A stretch of DNA of 12,399 bases from Gammaproteobacteria bacterium (GTDB lineage Bacteria > Pseudomonadota > Gammaproteobacteria > Steroidobacterales > Steroidobacteraceae): positions 1-12,399 of the forward strand of contig VBNP01000103.1 of the NCBI GenBank assembly GCA_005877965.1. The letters run 5' to 3'. Each line of letters opens with the position of its first letter. Position 1 is the stretch's first letter. The notes below the pieces were generated by a model. The model saw only the letters and a list, made by a program, of their open reading frames with translations. It had not been told where the DNA came from and did not search any database. The position numbers and the translations under genes were made by a program. Below are positions 1-8,223 of the stretch, in pieces.

Positions 1-1412
1 GCCTCGTGCAGCGCCTCGGTGAGCGTCGGATGCGCGTGGATGGTGCGCTGCAGATCCTCGCTGCTGGCCGAGTACTCCATCGCCAGCACCGCTTCCGCGA
101 TCAACTCCCCGGCCATGGGACCCACGATGTGCACGCCGAGGATCTCGTCGTCATCGCGTGCGGCCACGACCTTCGCGAAGCCGGCGGCCTGCTCCAGGGC
201 GCGCGCGCGGCCGCTGGCCAGGAACGGGAATACGCCGGTCTTGTATTCGCGGCCGCTCGCCTTGACCTGCTCCTCGGTGAGGCCGACCCAGGCGATCTCC
301 GGTGCGGTGTAGATGACCGCTGGAATCACCTTGTAATTGACTTCGCCGAAGCGGCCGGCGATCAGGTCCGCCACCATCACGCCCTCCTCCTTGCCCTTGT
401 GGGCCAGCATCGGGCCCCGTACGCAGTCCCCGATCGCCCACACGCCCTCCACGCCCGTGCGGCAGGCCTGATCGACGCTGATGAAGCCGCGTTCGTCCAG
501 CTGCACCCCGGTATCGGGCCCGAGCAGCTCCCGGGTATAGGGGCGGCGACCGATCGCGACCACCAGCCGCTCGACACTCAGGTGCTGCGCGCCCTTCGCA
601 TCCTCGTACGTGACATCGACCGTCGCGCCCGACACCGCGGCGCCCGTGACCTTGGCGCCCAGGCGAATGTCCAGGCCGAGTTTCCTCAAGTGCCGCAGCG
701 CCTCCCTGGCGAGCTGCTGGTCGGCGAAGGCCAGGAAATCCGGCAGCGCTTCCAGCACCACCACCTCGGCTCCGAGGCGGCGCCACACGCTCCCCAATTC
801 CAGACCGATCACACCCGCGCCGATGACGCCGAGGCGTTTGGGCACGGCGTCGAAGTCGAGCGCTCCCCAGGAGTCCACGACGTGCGGCGCCGCGAACGGC
901 GCGGAGCGCAACTCGATCGGGATGGAGCCCGAAGCGAGCACCACGTGCCGGGCGGACAGTTCGCGGCGGGCGCCGTCATGCGCGGTGAATTCGACCCGGC
1001 GACCGGCGAGCAGTCTCCCATGCCCCTGCAGCGCAGTGACGCCCGCCGCCTTGAACAGCGCGAGGATTCCCTGGGTCATGCCGCGCACGATGCCGCCCTT
1101 GCGCTTCTGCATCTGCGCCAGATCGAGCGTCGCGCCCGACACCTTGATGCCGTGTACGGCGAACTCCTCGTGCACCCGATGGTAGAGCTCGGTGGACTCC
1201 AGCAGCGCCTTGGACGGGATGCAGCCCGCGTTCAGACAGGTGCCGCCGAAGGCGGCGCTGCCGTCGCGGTTCTTCCATTCATCGACGCAGGCGACGCTGA
1301 GCTTGTTCTGCGCGGCGCGAATCGCCGCCGGATAGCCCGCCGGGCCGCCGCCGATGACCACGACGTCGAAGGCATCGGCTCCCTTGGACGGTCGTTTGCC
1401 GTCGTTCTTCAT
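1..1412 (-). CDS. lpd: Dihydrolipoyl dehydrogenase (E3), C-terminus cut by window edge
   Basis: This flavoprotein reoxidises the dihydrolipoyl group on the E2 subunit and passes the electrons through FAD to NAD+. Reading from the ATG at 1412 gives 470 complete codons up to the left edge, so only a few C-terminal residues are missing. Visible motifs, in order: the FAD-binding GGGPAG (about 21-26), the redox-active disulfide in GGTCLNAGCIPSK (Cys59 and Cys64), the NAD-binding GAGVIGLELG (about 198-207), the second FAD motif AIGDC (about 326-330) and the catalytic His-Glu pair in HPTLTE (His461, Glu466). The start lies 7 bases after the sucB stop. Another ATG at 1420 overlaps that stop but is out of frame and closes after three codons, so 1412 is the start. 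Its place after sucA-sucB suggests it serves 2-oxoglutarate dehydrogenase; it could also be shared with pyruvate dehydrogenase. The catalytic motifs are intact. Confidence 0.97.
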   Translation of the reverse strand, partial: MKNDGKRPSKGADAFDVVVIGGGPAGYPAAIRAAQNKLSVACVDEWKNRDGSAAFGGTCLNAGCIPSKALLESTELYHRVHEEFAVHGIKVSGATLDLAQMQKRKGGIVRGMTQGILALFKAAGVTALQGHGRLLAGRRVEFTAHDGARRELSARHVVLASGSIPIELRSAPFAAPHVVDSWGALDFDAVPKRLGVIGAGVIGLELGSVWRRLGAEVVVLEALPDFLAFADQQLAREALRHLRKLGLDIRLGAKVTGAAVSGATVDVTYEDAKGAQHLSVERLVVAIGRRPYTRELLGPDTGVQLDERGFISVDQACRTGVEGVWAIGDCVRGPMLAHKGKEEGVMVADLIAGRFGEVNYKVIPAVIYTAPEIAWVGLTEEQVKASGREYKTGVFPFLASGRARALEQAAGFAKVVAARDDDEILGVHIVGPMAGELIAEAVLAMEYSASSEDLQRTIHAHPTLTEALHE

Positions 1413-1419
1413 CTGCACA

Positions 1420-2685
1420 TCAGATCCCCAGCAGCATCCGTCCCGGATCTTCCAGTGACTCCTTGATCGCGACCAGGAACTGCACCGCGTCGCGGCCGTC
1501 GATGATGCGGTGATCGTAGGTCACCGCCAGATACATCATCGGCCGCGCCGCGATCTGCCCGCCGACGACCATCGGCCGCTCCTGGATCTTGTGCATGCCG
1601 AGGATCGCGCTCTGCGGCGCGTTGACGATCGGCGTCGACATGAGCGAACCGAACACGCCGCCGTTGGTGATCGTGAAGGTGCCGCCGGTGAGATCCTCGA
1701 TGGCGAGTGCGCCCTCGCGCGCCTTGCGGGCGTAGTCGGCTACCTCCTTCTCGATCACCGCGAAGCTCTTGGCGTCGGCGTCGCGCACGATCGGCACGAT
1801 CAGGCCGCGGTCGGTGGAGACGGCGACGCCGATGTCGTAGTACTCGTGATAGATGATGTCGCTGCCGTCGACCGAGGCGTTCAGCACCGGGAACTTCTTC
1901 AGCGCCTCGATCGCGGCTTTGACGAAGAACGACATGAAGCCCAGCTTCACGCCGTGCTCCTTCTCGAAGCGCTCCTTGTAGCGCGCGCGCAGTTCCTGCG
2001 TGGCGCCGAGATCCACCTCGTTGAACGTCGTCAGCAGCGCCTGGGTCGATTGCGCCTCGATGAGCCGCTGTGCAATCCGGGCACGCAGGCGCGTCATGGG
2101 GACCCGCTGCTCGGCGCGCGCGCCGGCCGGTGCGGCCGGCCGGGGTGCGGGAGCGCGGGCCGCCGGTGCCGGCGTGGCGGCGGCAGCGGGCGCCGCTGTG
2201 CCCGCGGTCGCCGGCGGCGCTTCCACCGCCCGTTTGCCGAGAAACCCCACCACGTCGGACTTGGTCAGCCTGCCATCCCGTCCCGAGGCCGGGATCGCGG
2301 CCGGGTCGAGGTGGTTCTCCTCGACCAGCCGCCGTACCGAAGGACTCAACTTGCCGGCGTCCTTGCCGCCGTCGCTGTCGGCGAGCGGTGGCGTCTTGGC
2401 AGCCGCGGCCGCAGCGCCGGCCGGCTTCGGCGCCGCGGCCGCCGCCGCGCCCTCCTCGATGAGCGCGAGAACCTGCCCGCTCTTCACCACGGCGCCGCTC
2501 TGCACACGGATCTCGCGCACCACACCGTTGGCGGGCGCGGGAACTTCCAGTACCACCTTGTCGGTCTCGAGATCGGCAAGATTCTCGTCGCGGGCGATGG
2601 CATCACCGGGTTGCTTGTGCCATGTCACGAGCGTGGCGTCGGCGATGGACTCGGGCAGCTGTGGAACCCGGATTTCGGTGGTCAT
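1420..2685 (-). CDS. sucB: Dihydrolipoyllysine succinyltransferase, E2 of 2-oxoglutarate dehydrogenase
   Basis: E2 forms the core of the 2-oxoglutarate dehydrogenase complex and transfers the succinyl group from lipoyl-lysine to CoA. The 421 residues show the classic layout. An N-terminal lipoyl domain (about 1-77) has the lipoylated Lys43 in ETDKVVLEVPAP. An Ala/Pro linker follows, then the peripheral subunit-binding domain (about 113-149, starting LSPSVRRLVEEN), then a second Ala/Pro/Arg linker (about 155-190). The catalytic domain (about 195-421) ends with the active site YDHRIIDGRD (His392, Asp396). Stretches such as TTFNEVDLGA, LGFMSFFVKAA and NGGVFGSLMSTP resemble enterobacterial SucB rather than pyruvate dehydrogenase E2. 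The ATG overlaps the sucA stop as ATGA, and an AGAAGG ribosome site sits 5 bases upstream inside sucA, so translation is probably coupled. It is slightly longer than E. coli SucB because of its linkers. Confidence 0.98.
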   Translation of the reverse strand: MTTEIRVPQLPESIADATLVTWHKQPGDAIARDENLADLETDKVVLEVPAPANGVVREIRVQSGAVVKSGQVLALIEEGAAAAAAPKPAGAAAAAAKTPPLADSDGGKDAGKLSPSVRRLVEENHLDPAAIPASGRDGRLTKSDVVGFLGKRAVEAPPATAGTAAPAAAATPAPAARAPAPRPAAPAGARAEQRVPMTRLRARIAQRLIEAQSTQALLTTFNEVDLGATQELRARYKERFEKEHGVKLGFMSFFVKAAIEALKKFPVLNASVDGSDIIYHEYYDIGVAVSTDRGLIVPIVRDADAKSFAVIEKEVADYARKAREGALAIEDLTGGTFTITNGGVFGSLMSTPIVNAPQSAILGMHKIQERPMVVGGQIAARPMMYLAVTYDHRIIDGRDAVQFLVAIKESLEDPGRMLLGI

Positions 2686-5597
2686 GAACGCCTTCTCATG
2701 GGGGTCGCCGGCACGGGCGCGGCAGGCGGCGCAGACGCCGCGGACGGCGCTGGCGCCGCGGGAGCGGCCGTCAGACGCGTGGTCTCACGCGCGGATTCCT
2801 CGGTGGTGGTCGAATGCAGCGCGGCGGCCACCAGGGTCTGCTGCTCGATTTCGTGGATCCTGGCGATACCCGTCGCCGGCGCCGCGGCCGGCCCGCGGCC
2901 GGCGTACAACACCGGGCGGCGTCCCGGCACCAGGTCCTGCAGACGATGACGGATCTGGTACCAGGCGCCCTGATTCTGCGGTTCCTCCTGGCACCACACG
3001 ACCTCGCGCGCGTTTGGGTAGCGGTTGAGCATCGCCTGGTACTCCTCGCTCGGGAAGGGATAGAGCTGCTCGATGCGCACCAGCGCCACGTCGCGCAGCG
3101 CCTCCTTGCGGCGCTCCTTCAGCAGATCGAAGTACACCTTGCCGCTGCAGAACACGACCCGCTGCACCTGCTGCGCGGGCACATCGTCGACCTCGCCGAT
3201 CACGCGCGCGAAGCCGCCATGGCTGAGATCCTGGAGCGACGACACCGACAGCTCGTGCCTCAGCAGACTCTTGGGCGTCATGACGATGAGCGGCTTGCGG
3301 AACGACTGGCGCATCTGCCGCCGCAGCATGTGGAACATCTGCGCCGGCGTCGACGGCACGCACACCTGCATGTTGTGTTCCGCGCACAGTTGCAGGAAAC
3401 GCTCGAGGCGCGCCGAGGAGTGCTCCGGCCCCGCCCCTTCGTAGCCATGCGGCAGCAGCAACACCAGTCCGCAGAAGCGCTCCCACTTGGCCTCGCCGGA
3501 GCTGATGAACTGGTCGATGATGACCTGGGCACCGTTGGCGAAGTCGCCGTACTGCGCCTCCCACACCACCAGCGAGTTCGGCTCGGTGGTGGCGTAGCCG
3601 TATTCGAAGCCCATCACCGCCTCTTCGGACAGCACCGAATCGATCACCTGCACGCGCGGCTGCGGGTCGGCGAGGTGCTGCAGCGCAATCCACGTGGCGT
3701 CGGTGTTCTGATCGTGCAGCACCGCGTGCCGATGGAAGAAGGTTCCCCGCCCGCTGTCCTGCCCGGTGAGGCGCACGCCGAAGCCGTCCTCGACCAGCGT
3801 CGCGTAGGCGAGCGTCTCAGCGCATCCCCAGTCGAGCGGCTGCTCGCCCTGCAGCATTTTCCTGCGGTTGGCGATCAGCTGTGCGACGCGCGGATGCAGG
3901 CTGAAGCCTTGCGGATAGCTCGTAACGCGCTCACCGAGCGCGCGCAGCCGCGGCAGCTCCACCGCCGTGGCCACCCGCTCGGTCCAGTCGACCTGCGCGT
4001 AGGCGCTCCAGTCCACCGTGAACTTGTTGCCGATCATGCCGAGCGAGGCACGCGCCTGTGGGCGCCCCTGGTCGAGTCCGCTGCGGTACTGCTCCAGCAT
4101 GGCCTGCGCGTCGGCGTCCACGAGCACGCCGGCGGCGATCAGCCGGTCGGCGTACAGGCGGCGCGCGGTGGGATGCTGGCGGATCACGCGGTACATGCCG
4201 GGTTGCGTGGCCGCCGGCTCGTCGGCCTCGTTGTGGCCGTGACGCCGGTAGCACACCAGGTCGATCACCACGTCCTTGCGGAAGCGGATGCGGTACTTGA
4301 GCGCCAGGCGCGCGACAAACACCACCGCTTCCGGGTCGTCGGCGTTGACGTGGAAGATCGGCACTTCCAGCATCTTGGCCACGTCGCTGCAGTAGATGGT
4401 GGAGCGCAGGTCGGCGGGCTCCGAGGTCGTGAAACCCACCTGGTTGTTGATGATCACGTGCACGGTGCCGCCGGTGAAAAAGCCGCGCGCCTGCGACAGC
4501 TGCAGCGTCTCCATCACCACACCCTGGCCGGCGAACGCCGCGTCGCCGTGCACCAGCAGCGGCACTACGCGCGCGGCGCGCTCATCCCCGCGGCGTTCCT
4601 GGCGCGCGCGCACCGAGCCTTCCACCACCGGATCCACGACCTCCAGATGCGAGGGATTGAATGCCAGCGCGGTGTGCACGTTGCCGTGCGCGGTGCGCAG
4701 GTCCGCCGAGAAGCCCTTGTGGTACTTCACGTCCCCCGAGCCCATGAGCCGGCCCGGGTCGTAGGCGCCCTCGAACTCCGAGAACAGCGCCGCGGGCGAC
4801 TTGCCCAGCAGGTTCACCAGCAGGTTCAGCCGGCCGCGGTGCGCCATGCCGATGACCACCTCCTCGATGCCGGCGGCACCGCAGTTCTGGATGAGGTCAT
4901 CGAGCAGGGGAATGAACGCATCCGCGCCTTCGAGCGAGAAGCGCTTCTGGCCGACGTATTTGGTGTGCAGGTAGCGCTCGAGGCCCTCGGCGGCGGTGAG
5001 CTGCCAGAGGATGTTACGCTGCTCTTCGGTGCTGAAGCGATGCCTGAGGCGCCCCTCCTGGAACTCATCCTGCAGCCACAGCCGCTCCTCGGAGTCGGAC
5101 ATGTGCGCGAACTCCGCGCCGACGTTGCCGGCGTAGATGTACTGCAGCTGCGCGAGGATGTCCCTGAGCTTCATGCGCTTCGGCACCGCGTCCGTGCGGC
5201 TGCCGGTGAAGAACTCGGTATCGAGATCCGCCGGCGTGAGGCCGAAGTAATCCAGGTCGAGCACGCGTGGCCTGGGGCGCGGGGACAGCGCCAGGGGGTC
5301 GATGCTCGCCAGCAGGTGCCCGCGGTTGATCCACACCTGAATCAGCCGCGACACCGCCGCCTGCTGGGCATTCGCCCCGGAGGCCCCCGCCACAATGCCC
5401 GTTCCCCGTCCCTGCGCCGCGCGCCGCACGATATCCGCGCGGATCGGTCCGTGCGCACACTCCGCGCCCGCGGGCGCGAGCTGGGCGAAATACTTCCGCC
5501 ACCGCTCCCCTACGCTCGCCGGATCGAGAAGATATTGCTCGTAGAGGGCGTCCAGAAAGGCGGCGTTGCCGCCATAGAGGGGTGTTGGTTCGAGCAT
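2682..5597 (-). CDS. sucA: 2-oxoglutarate dehydrogenase E1 component
   Basis: This thiamine diphosphate enzyme decarboxylates 2-oxoglutarate and succinylates the lipoyl group of SucB. The 971 residues include an N-terminal E2-binding segment (FLDALYEQYLLDP, about 14-26) and the conserved active-site histidines in MAHRGR (His253), KYHKGF (His293) and NPSHLE (His317). The ThDP/Mg site spans HGDAAFAGQG (about 350-359) and INNQVGF (about 383-389), and RRHGHNEADEP lies near 451-461. Homology to the usual family end stops around IHEIEQQTLVAAAL (about residue 927), close to the E. coli length of 933. A further 44 residues, rich in Ala, Pro, Thr and Ser and ending MRRRS, extend beyond it. The ATG at 5597 gives the normal N-terminus, although no clear Shine-Dalgarno precedes it. 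This is the first gene of the operon. Only 76 bases separate it from the upstream DUF5658 gene on the same strand, and I see no confident promoter there. Confidence 0.98.
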   Translation of the reverse strand: MLEPTPLYGGNAAFLDALYEQYLLDPASVGERWRKYFAQLAPAGAECAHGPIRADIVRRAAQGRGTGIVAGASGANAQQAAVSRLIQVWINRGHLLASIDPLALSPRPRPRVLDLDYFGLTPADLDTEFFTGSRTDAVPKRMKLRDILAQLQYIYAGNVGAEFAHMSDSEERLWLQDEFQEGRLRHRFSTEEQRNILWQLTAAEGLERYLHTKYVGQKRFSLEGADAFIPLLDDLIQNCGAAGIEEVVIGMAHRGRLNLLVNLLGKSPAALFSEFEGAYDPGRLMGSGDVKYHKGFSADLRTAHGNVHTALAFNPSHLEVVDPVVEGSVRARQERRGDERAARVVPLLVHGDAAFAGQGVVMETLQLSQARGFFTGGTVHVIINNQVGFTTSEPADLRSTIYCSDVAKMLEVPIFHVNADDPEAVVFVARLALKYRIRFRKDVVIDLVCYRRHGHNEADEPAATQPGMYRVIRQHPTARRLYADRLIAAGVLVDADAQAMLEQYRSGLDQGRPQARASLGMIGNKFTVDWSAYAQVDWTERVATAVELPRLRALGERVTSYPQGFSLHPRVAQLIANRRKMLQGEQPLDWGCAETLAYATLVEDGFGVRLTGQDSGRGTFFHRHAVLHDQNTDATWIALQHLADPQPRVQVIDSVLSEEAVMGFEYGYATTEPNSLVVWEAQYGDFANGAQVIIDQFISSGEAKWERFCGLVLLLPHGYEGAGPEHSSARLERFLQLCAEHNMQVCVPSTPAQMFHMLRRQMRQSFRKPLIVMTPKSLLRHELSVSSLQDLSHGGFARVIGEVDDVPAQQVQRVVFCSGKVYFDLLKERRKEALRDVALVRIEQLYPFPSEEYQAMLNRYPNAREVVWCQEEPQNQGAWYQIRHRLQDLVPGRRPVLYAGRGPAAAPATGIARIHEIEQQTLVAAALHSTTTEESARETTRLTAAPAAPAPSAASAPPAAPVPATPMRRRS
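2691..2697 (-). promoter_or_regulatory. Ribosome binding site of sucB inside the end of sucA
   Basis: On the minus strand GAGAAGG lies 5 bases before the sucB ATG at 2685. It is encoded within the last codons of sucA (the MRRRS end). Together with the ATGA stop/start overlap this supports translational coupling of E1 and E2. It also fixes 2685 as the sucB start. Confidence 0.75.
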
Positions 5598-5673
5598 GCG
5601 GGGAAAAGGACCGGCAGACCAATAGTTTAGCGTAAAAGCCGGCCGGCGAGGGAAACGCGCCCTGCGGGGTGTC

Positions 5674-6162
5674 CTAGGGGGCGTTCAGAAGCCCGAATTC
5701 GTAGACAATCAGTGCGCTATAAATCACCAGCACGGTGTACAGCAGCACACCCACGGTGATGCGGCCGAAGGCCCGGATGCGCGCCAGCTGTGTCAGCAGC
5801 ACGACCCCGCCCGCCGTGAGCCCGATCTTCACCACTGCGAATAGCGATCCTGAGCCCCCGAGGAGCGGAGCCATCAGCGGGTTGGCTTCGTAGGCGCCCC
5901 GCTCGACCAGCATCAGTGTCAGCAGCGCATCGGTGCAGGAAGACACCACGATGAGCATCGCGATCGCGAGCCATTGCGGATGATGCCAATCCACGGCGCT
6001 CAGCGCGCGCTCGTCGGCGCGCCGCGGCCCGCGCCGCCGCGGGCTGAAGCTCCCGTGCAGCAGCGCGCGCAGCACGTGCATGCGCCGATCAGTGCGGCGG
6101 CGTTCCTGCCGACCCGGCCCGGTGGTGCTCACGGTTGTTCTTGTTATGGCGTGCTGAAGCAC
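5674..6162 (-). CDS. DUF5658 family small membrane protein
   Basis: The 162-residue protein has an Arg-rich cytoplasmic N-terminus (ERRRTDRR, then PRRRGPRR, about 20-48). Three predicted membrane segments follow, at about 64-85, 105-127 and 137-157. The stretch around DALLTLMLVERGAYEANPLM (about 78-97) matches my recollection of the DUF5658 family, whose function is unknown. The best start is a GTG at 6162. A later ATG at 6081 would remove the RRTDRR segment, which I recall as part of the conserved family N-terminus, so I prefer the longer form. No strong Shine-Dalgarno is seen. It lies upstream of sucA on the same strand with a 76-base gap, so co-transcription is possible, but a functional link to the TCA genes is not evident. 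It diverges from the transporter gene on the other side. Confidence 0.8.
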   Translation of the reverse strand: MLQHAITRTTVSTTGPGRQERRRTDRRMHVLRALLHGSFSPRRRGPRRADERALSAVDWHHPQWLAIAMLIVVSSCTDALLTLMLVERGAYEANPLMAPLLGGSGSLFAVVKIGLTAGGVVLLTQLARIRAFGRITVGVLLYTVLVIYSALIVYEFGLLNAP

Positions 6163-6283
6163 TCGGTGCAGCCATTGTAGCGACGTCCCGCATGTACCGG
6201 GTTCCGGCGTAGCGTGACGCCGCTCACATCCCGCAGCGACTGCGGCGCGGGCGAGGTGCGCACCCTATCCCGGGCGGCACGTT

Positions 6284-6314
6284 ATGACACCTGCCCCGCA
6301 CACCTCTATATGAT
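6284..6314 (+). promoter_or_regulatory. Candidate sigma-70 promoter for the DHA2 transporter
   Basis: ATGACA (6284-6289) matches the -35 consensus at five of six positions. TATGAT (6309-6314) matches the -10 consensus at five of six positions. The 19-base spacer is longer than ideal; the overlapping alternative TATATG (6307-6312) gives 17 bases but a poorer match. Transcription would begin close to the ATG at 6323, leaving almost no leader. Confidence 0.4.
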
Positions 6315-6322
6315 CACGCCGG

Positions 6323-7720
6323 ATGTCAGCTCCGAGCGTCACCCTCCCGAGCCCCGGCCCACCAACGGACGGCCTGCCGGTGCCACGCCGCTACTGGGCA
6401 ATCGCGGCCATCGTGCTCGCGATCGCGATGTCGGTGCTCGACAGCACCATCGTCAACATCGCGCTGCCCTCGATCGCGCGCGACCTTGGCGCCACCTCCG
6501 CCGCCTCGATCTGGGTCGTCAATGCCTACCAGCTGGCGATCCTCGTGGTGCTGCTGCCGCTCGCCGCGCTCGGCGAGGTCGTGGGTTACCGGCGCGTTTC
6601 CCAGGCGGGGCTCGTGGTGTTCACGCTCGCCTCGCTCGCTTGCGCGTGCGCGCCCACCCTGCTCACCCTTAGTATCGCGCGCGTCATCCAGGGCCTCGGG
6701 GCCGCCGGTATCATGAGCGTGAGCGGCGCGCTGGTGCGCTTCACTTACCCACAGCGCTACCTCGGGCGCGCCGTCGGCATCAACGCCTTCGTCGTCGCGA
6801 CCTGCGCCGCCCTCGGTCCCACCATCGCCTCGGCGGTGCTCGCCGTGGCGCAGTGGCGCTGGCTGTTCGGCATCAACGTGCCGCTGGGCGTGCTCACCAT
6901 CCTGATCGCGATCCGTGCCCTTCCGGAGACCGAGCGCACACCGCGCCCGATCAACTACGCGGGCGCGGCGCTCTATGCCGGCACGTTTGGACTGCTGCTG
7001 AGCGGGCTGCAGTCTCTCGCACATCACACCGCGACACCGCTCGCGCTCGCGCAGATCGGCTGCGGCTGCGGGCTGGGGTGGCTGCTCGCACGCCACGAGT
7101 TGCCGCGTGCCGCGCCGCTCATTCCTTTCGACCTGCTGCGCATCCGCGTCTTTTCCCTGTCACTGGCGACCTCGGTGTGCTCGTTCATGGCGCAGATGAC
7201 AGCGCTGGTCGCGCTGCCGTTCGAGATCCAGCGCCTCGGTCACAGTGCAGTCGAAACGGGTCTGTTCATGACGCCCTGGCCGCTGGCGCTGGCGCTGGCG
7301 GCGCCACTCGCCGGCAGGCTCGCGGATCGCCACGCGGCGGGCATGCTCGGAGGACTTGGGCTGCTGGTCATGGCCGCGGGCCTCATGTTGCTCGCGTTCT
7401 TTCCGGCGGGCGCCAGCCCCGCGGCATTCGTGTGGCGCATGGCGCTGTGCGGTCTGGGCTTCGGCTTCTTCCAGGCCCCCAACAACCGCGCCATCATGAA
7501 CTCTGCGCCGCGCGCCCGCAGCGGCGTCGCCGGCGGCATGCTGAGCGCGGCGCGCCTGCTCGGCCAGAGCCTCGGCGCAGCCGGCGTCGCCATTTTGTTC
7601 CGCCTCTACGCCGTCGCAGGTTCAAACTTCGCACTGTGGCTCGCCGCGCTCCTCGCGCTAGCCGGCGCAGGGGTCAGCCTCGTGCGGCTGACCACACACC
7701 CGAGGGAGGGGACGACATGA
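6323..7720 (+). CDS. MFS transporter, DHA2 (EmrB/QacA-like) drug efflux family
   Basis: This is a predicted inner-membrane proton-driven exporter of 465 residues, the usual size for a DHA2 protein with about 14 membrane segments. Visible family signatures are motif D1 LDSTIVNIALPSI (39-51), a motif-A loop GEVVGYRRV (84-92), motif B ARVIQGLGAAGI (119-130), a motif-C region GPTIASAVL (165-173) and the DHA2-typical WRWLFGINVPLG (178-189). Motif A has Glu where many members have Asp, a variant I recall in a DHA2 subgroup. The start at 6323 gives a short cytoplasmic N-terminus before the first helix. It has no recognisable Shine-Dalgarno, and the candidate promoter ends about 8 bases upstream, which suggests leaderless translation. 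The stop overlaps the next gene as ATGA. The substrate cannot be told from sequence, and no MFP (EmrA) or outer-membrane partner is adjacent. Confidence 0.93.
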   Translation: MSAPSVTLPSPGPPTDGLPVPRRYWAIAAIVLAIAMSVLDSTIVNIALPSIARDLGATSAASIWVVNAYQLAILVVLLPLAALGEVVGYRRVSQAGLVVFTLASLACACAPTLLTLSIARVIQGLGAAGIMSVSGALVRFTYPQRYLGRAVGINAFVVATCAALGPTIASAVLAVAQWRWLFGINVPLGVLTILIAIRALPETERTPRPINYAGAALYAGTFGLLLSGLQSLAHHTATPLALAQIGCGCGLGWLLARHELPRAAPLIPFDLLRIRVFSLSLATSVCSFMAQMTALVALPFEIQRLGHSAVETGLFMTPWPLALALAAPLAGRLADRHAAGMLGGLGLLVMAAGLMLLAFFPAGASPAAFVWRMALCGLGFGFFQAPNNRAIMNSAPRARSGVAGGMLSAARLLGQSLGAAGVAILFRLYAVAGSNFALWLAALLALAGAGVSLVRLTTHPREGTT

Positions 7721-8214
7721 CTGACGTGACAGCGGGCGCGCCGGCGGCGGTCGCGCCCATCAAGCCACCCTTCACGTGGGCGAGCGCGGTCGCCAAGGTG
7801 CGGATGGCCGAGGACGCATGGAACACCCGCGATCCGCAACGCGTGTCGCTCGCGTACACGGAGGACTCGGTGTGGCGCAACCGTGCCGAGTTTCTGCACG
7901 GGCGCGCGGCCATCCAGGAGTTCCTGCGCCGCAAGTGGAGTCGCGAGCTCGACTACCGGCTCATCAAGGAAATCTGGGCATTCGGCGAGAACCGCATCGC
8001 GGTACGTTTCGCCTACGAGTGGCACGACGACTCGGGAAACTGGTTCCGCTCCTACGGCAACGAGAACTGGGAGTTCGATGCCGGCGGGCTGATGCGCCGG
8101 CGCATCGCCTCCATCAACGACCTTCCCATCGCCGCAGCCGATCGCAAGTACCGCTGGAGTGCGCCCGGACCCAGACCCCAGGATCATCCCGGCCTGAGCG
8201 ATCTGGGCTTGTGA
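7717..8214 (+). CDS. DUF1348 / nuclear transport factor 2-like protein
   Basis: The 165-residue cytoplasmic protein belongs to the SnoaL/NTF2-like fold. It shows the very conserved DUF1348 core: AEDAWNTRDPQRVSLAYTED (31-50), SVWRNRAEFLHGR (51-63), RKWSRELDYRLIKE (72-85), AVRFAYEWHDDSGNWFRSYG (95-114), NENWEF (115-120) and RRRIASINDLPI (127-138). Members of this fold bind or isomerise small hydrophobic ligands in a cone-shaped pocket, but this subfamily has no assigned reaction as far as I know. The ATG overlaps the transporter stop by 4 bases, and a strong GGGAGGGG ribosome site sits about 6 bases upstream within the transporter gene, so the two are co-translated. The pairing suggests it may act on or sense a compound handled by the exporter, which is inference. 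There is no signal peptide, and its length is normal. Confidence 0.93.
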   Translation: MTDVTAGAPAAVAPIKPPFTWASAVAKVRMAEDAWNTRDPQRVSLAYTEDSVWRNRAEFLHGRAAIQEFLRRKWSRELDYRLIKEIWAFGENRIAVRFAYEWHDDSGNWFRSYGNENWEFDAGGLMRRRIASINDLPIAAADRKYRWSAPGPRPQDHPGLSDLGL

Positions 8215-8223
8215 GAGGGGCGA

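Noticed and set aside
6..1466. Plus-strand open frame of 486 codons across the left end
   Set aside because: It is antisense to lpd, whose minus-strand frame shows intact FAD, disulfide, NAD and His-Glu motifs.
2814..5630. Very long plus-strand open frame (938 codons) opposite sucA
   Set aside because: It is the antisense shadow of sucA in GC-rich DNA. It is rich in His, Arg and Leu with no domain pattern, while the minus strand encodes all the E1 motifs.
5654..5685. Imperfect hairpin AACGC-gc-CC / GGGCGTT at the end of the DUF5658 gene
   Set aside because: The stem has a two-base bulge, overlaps the stop codon and is not followed by a T run on either strand, so I do not call a terminator.
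6853..7716. Upstream extension of the DUF1348 frame into the transporter gene
   Set aside because: The stretch is an Arg/Ala-rich out-of-frame reading of the transporter. The conserved protein begins at the ATG at 7717 with a strong ribosome site.
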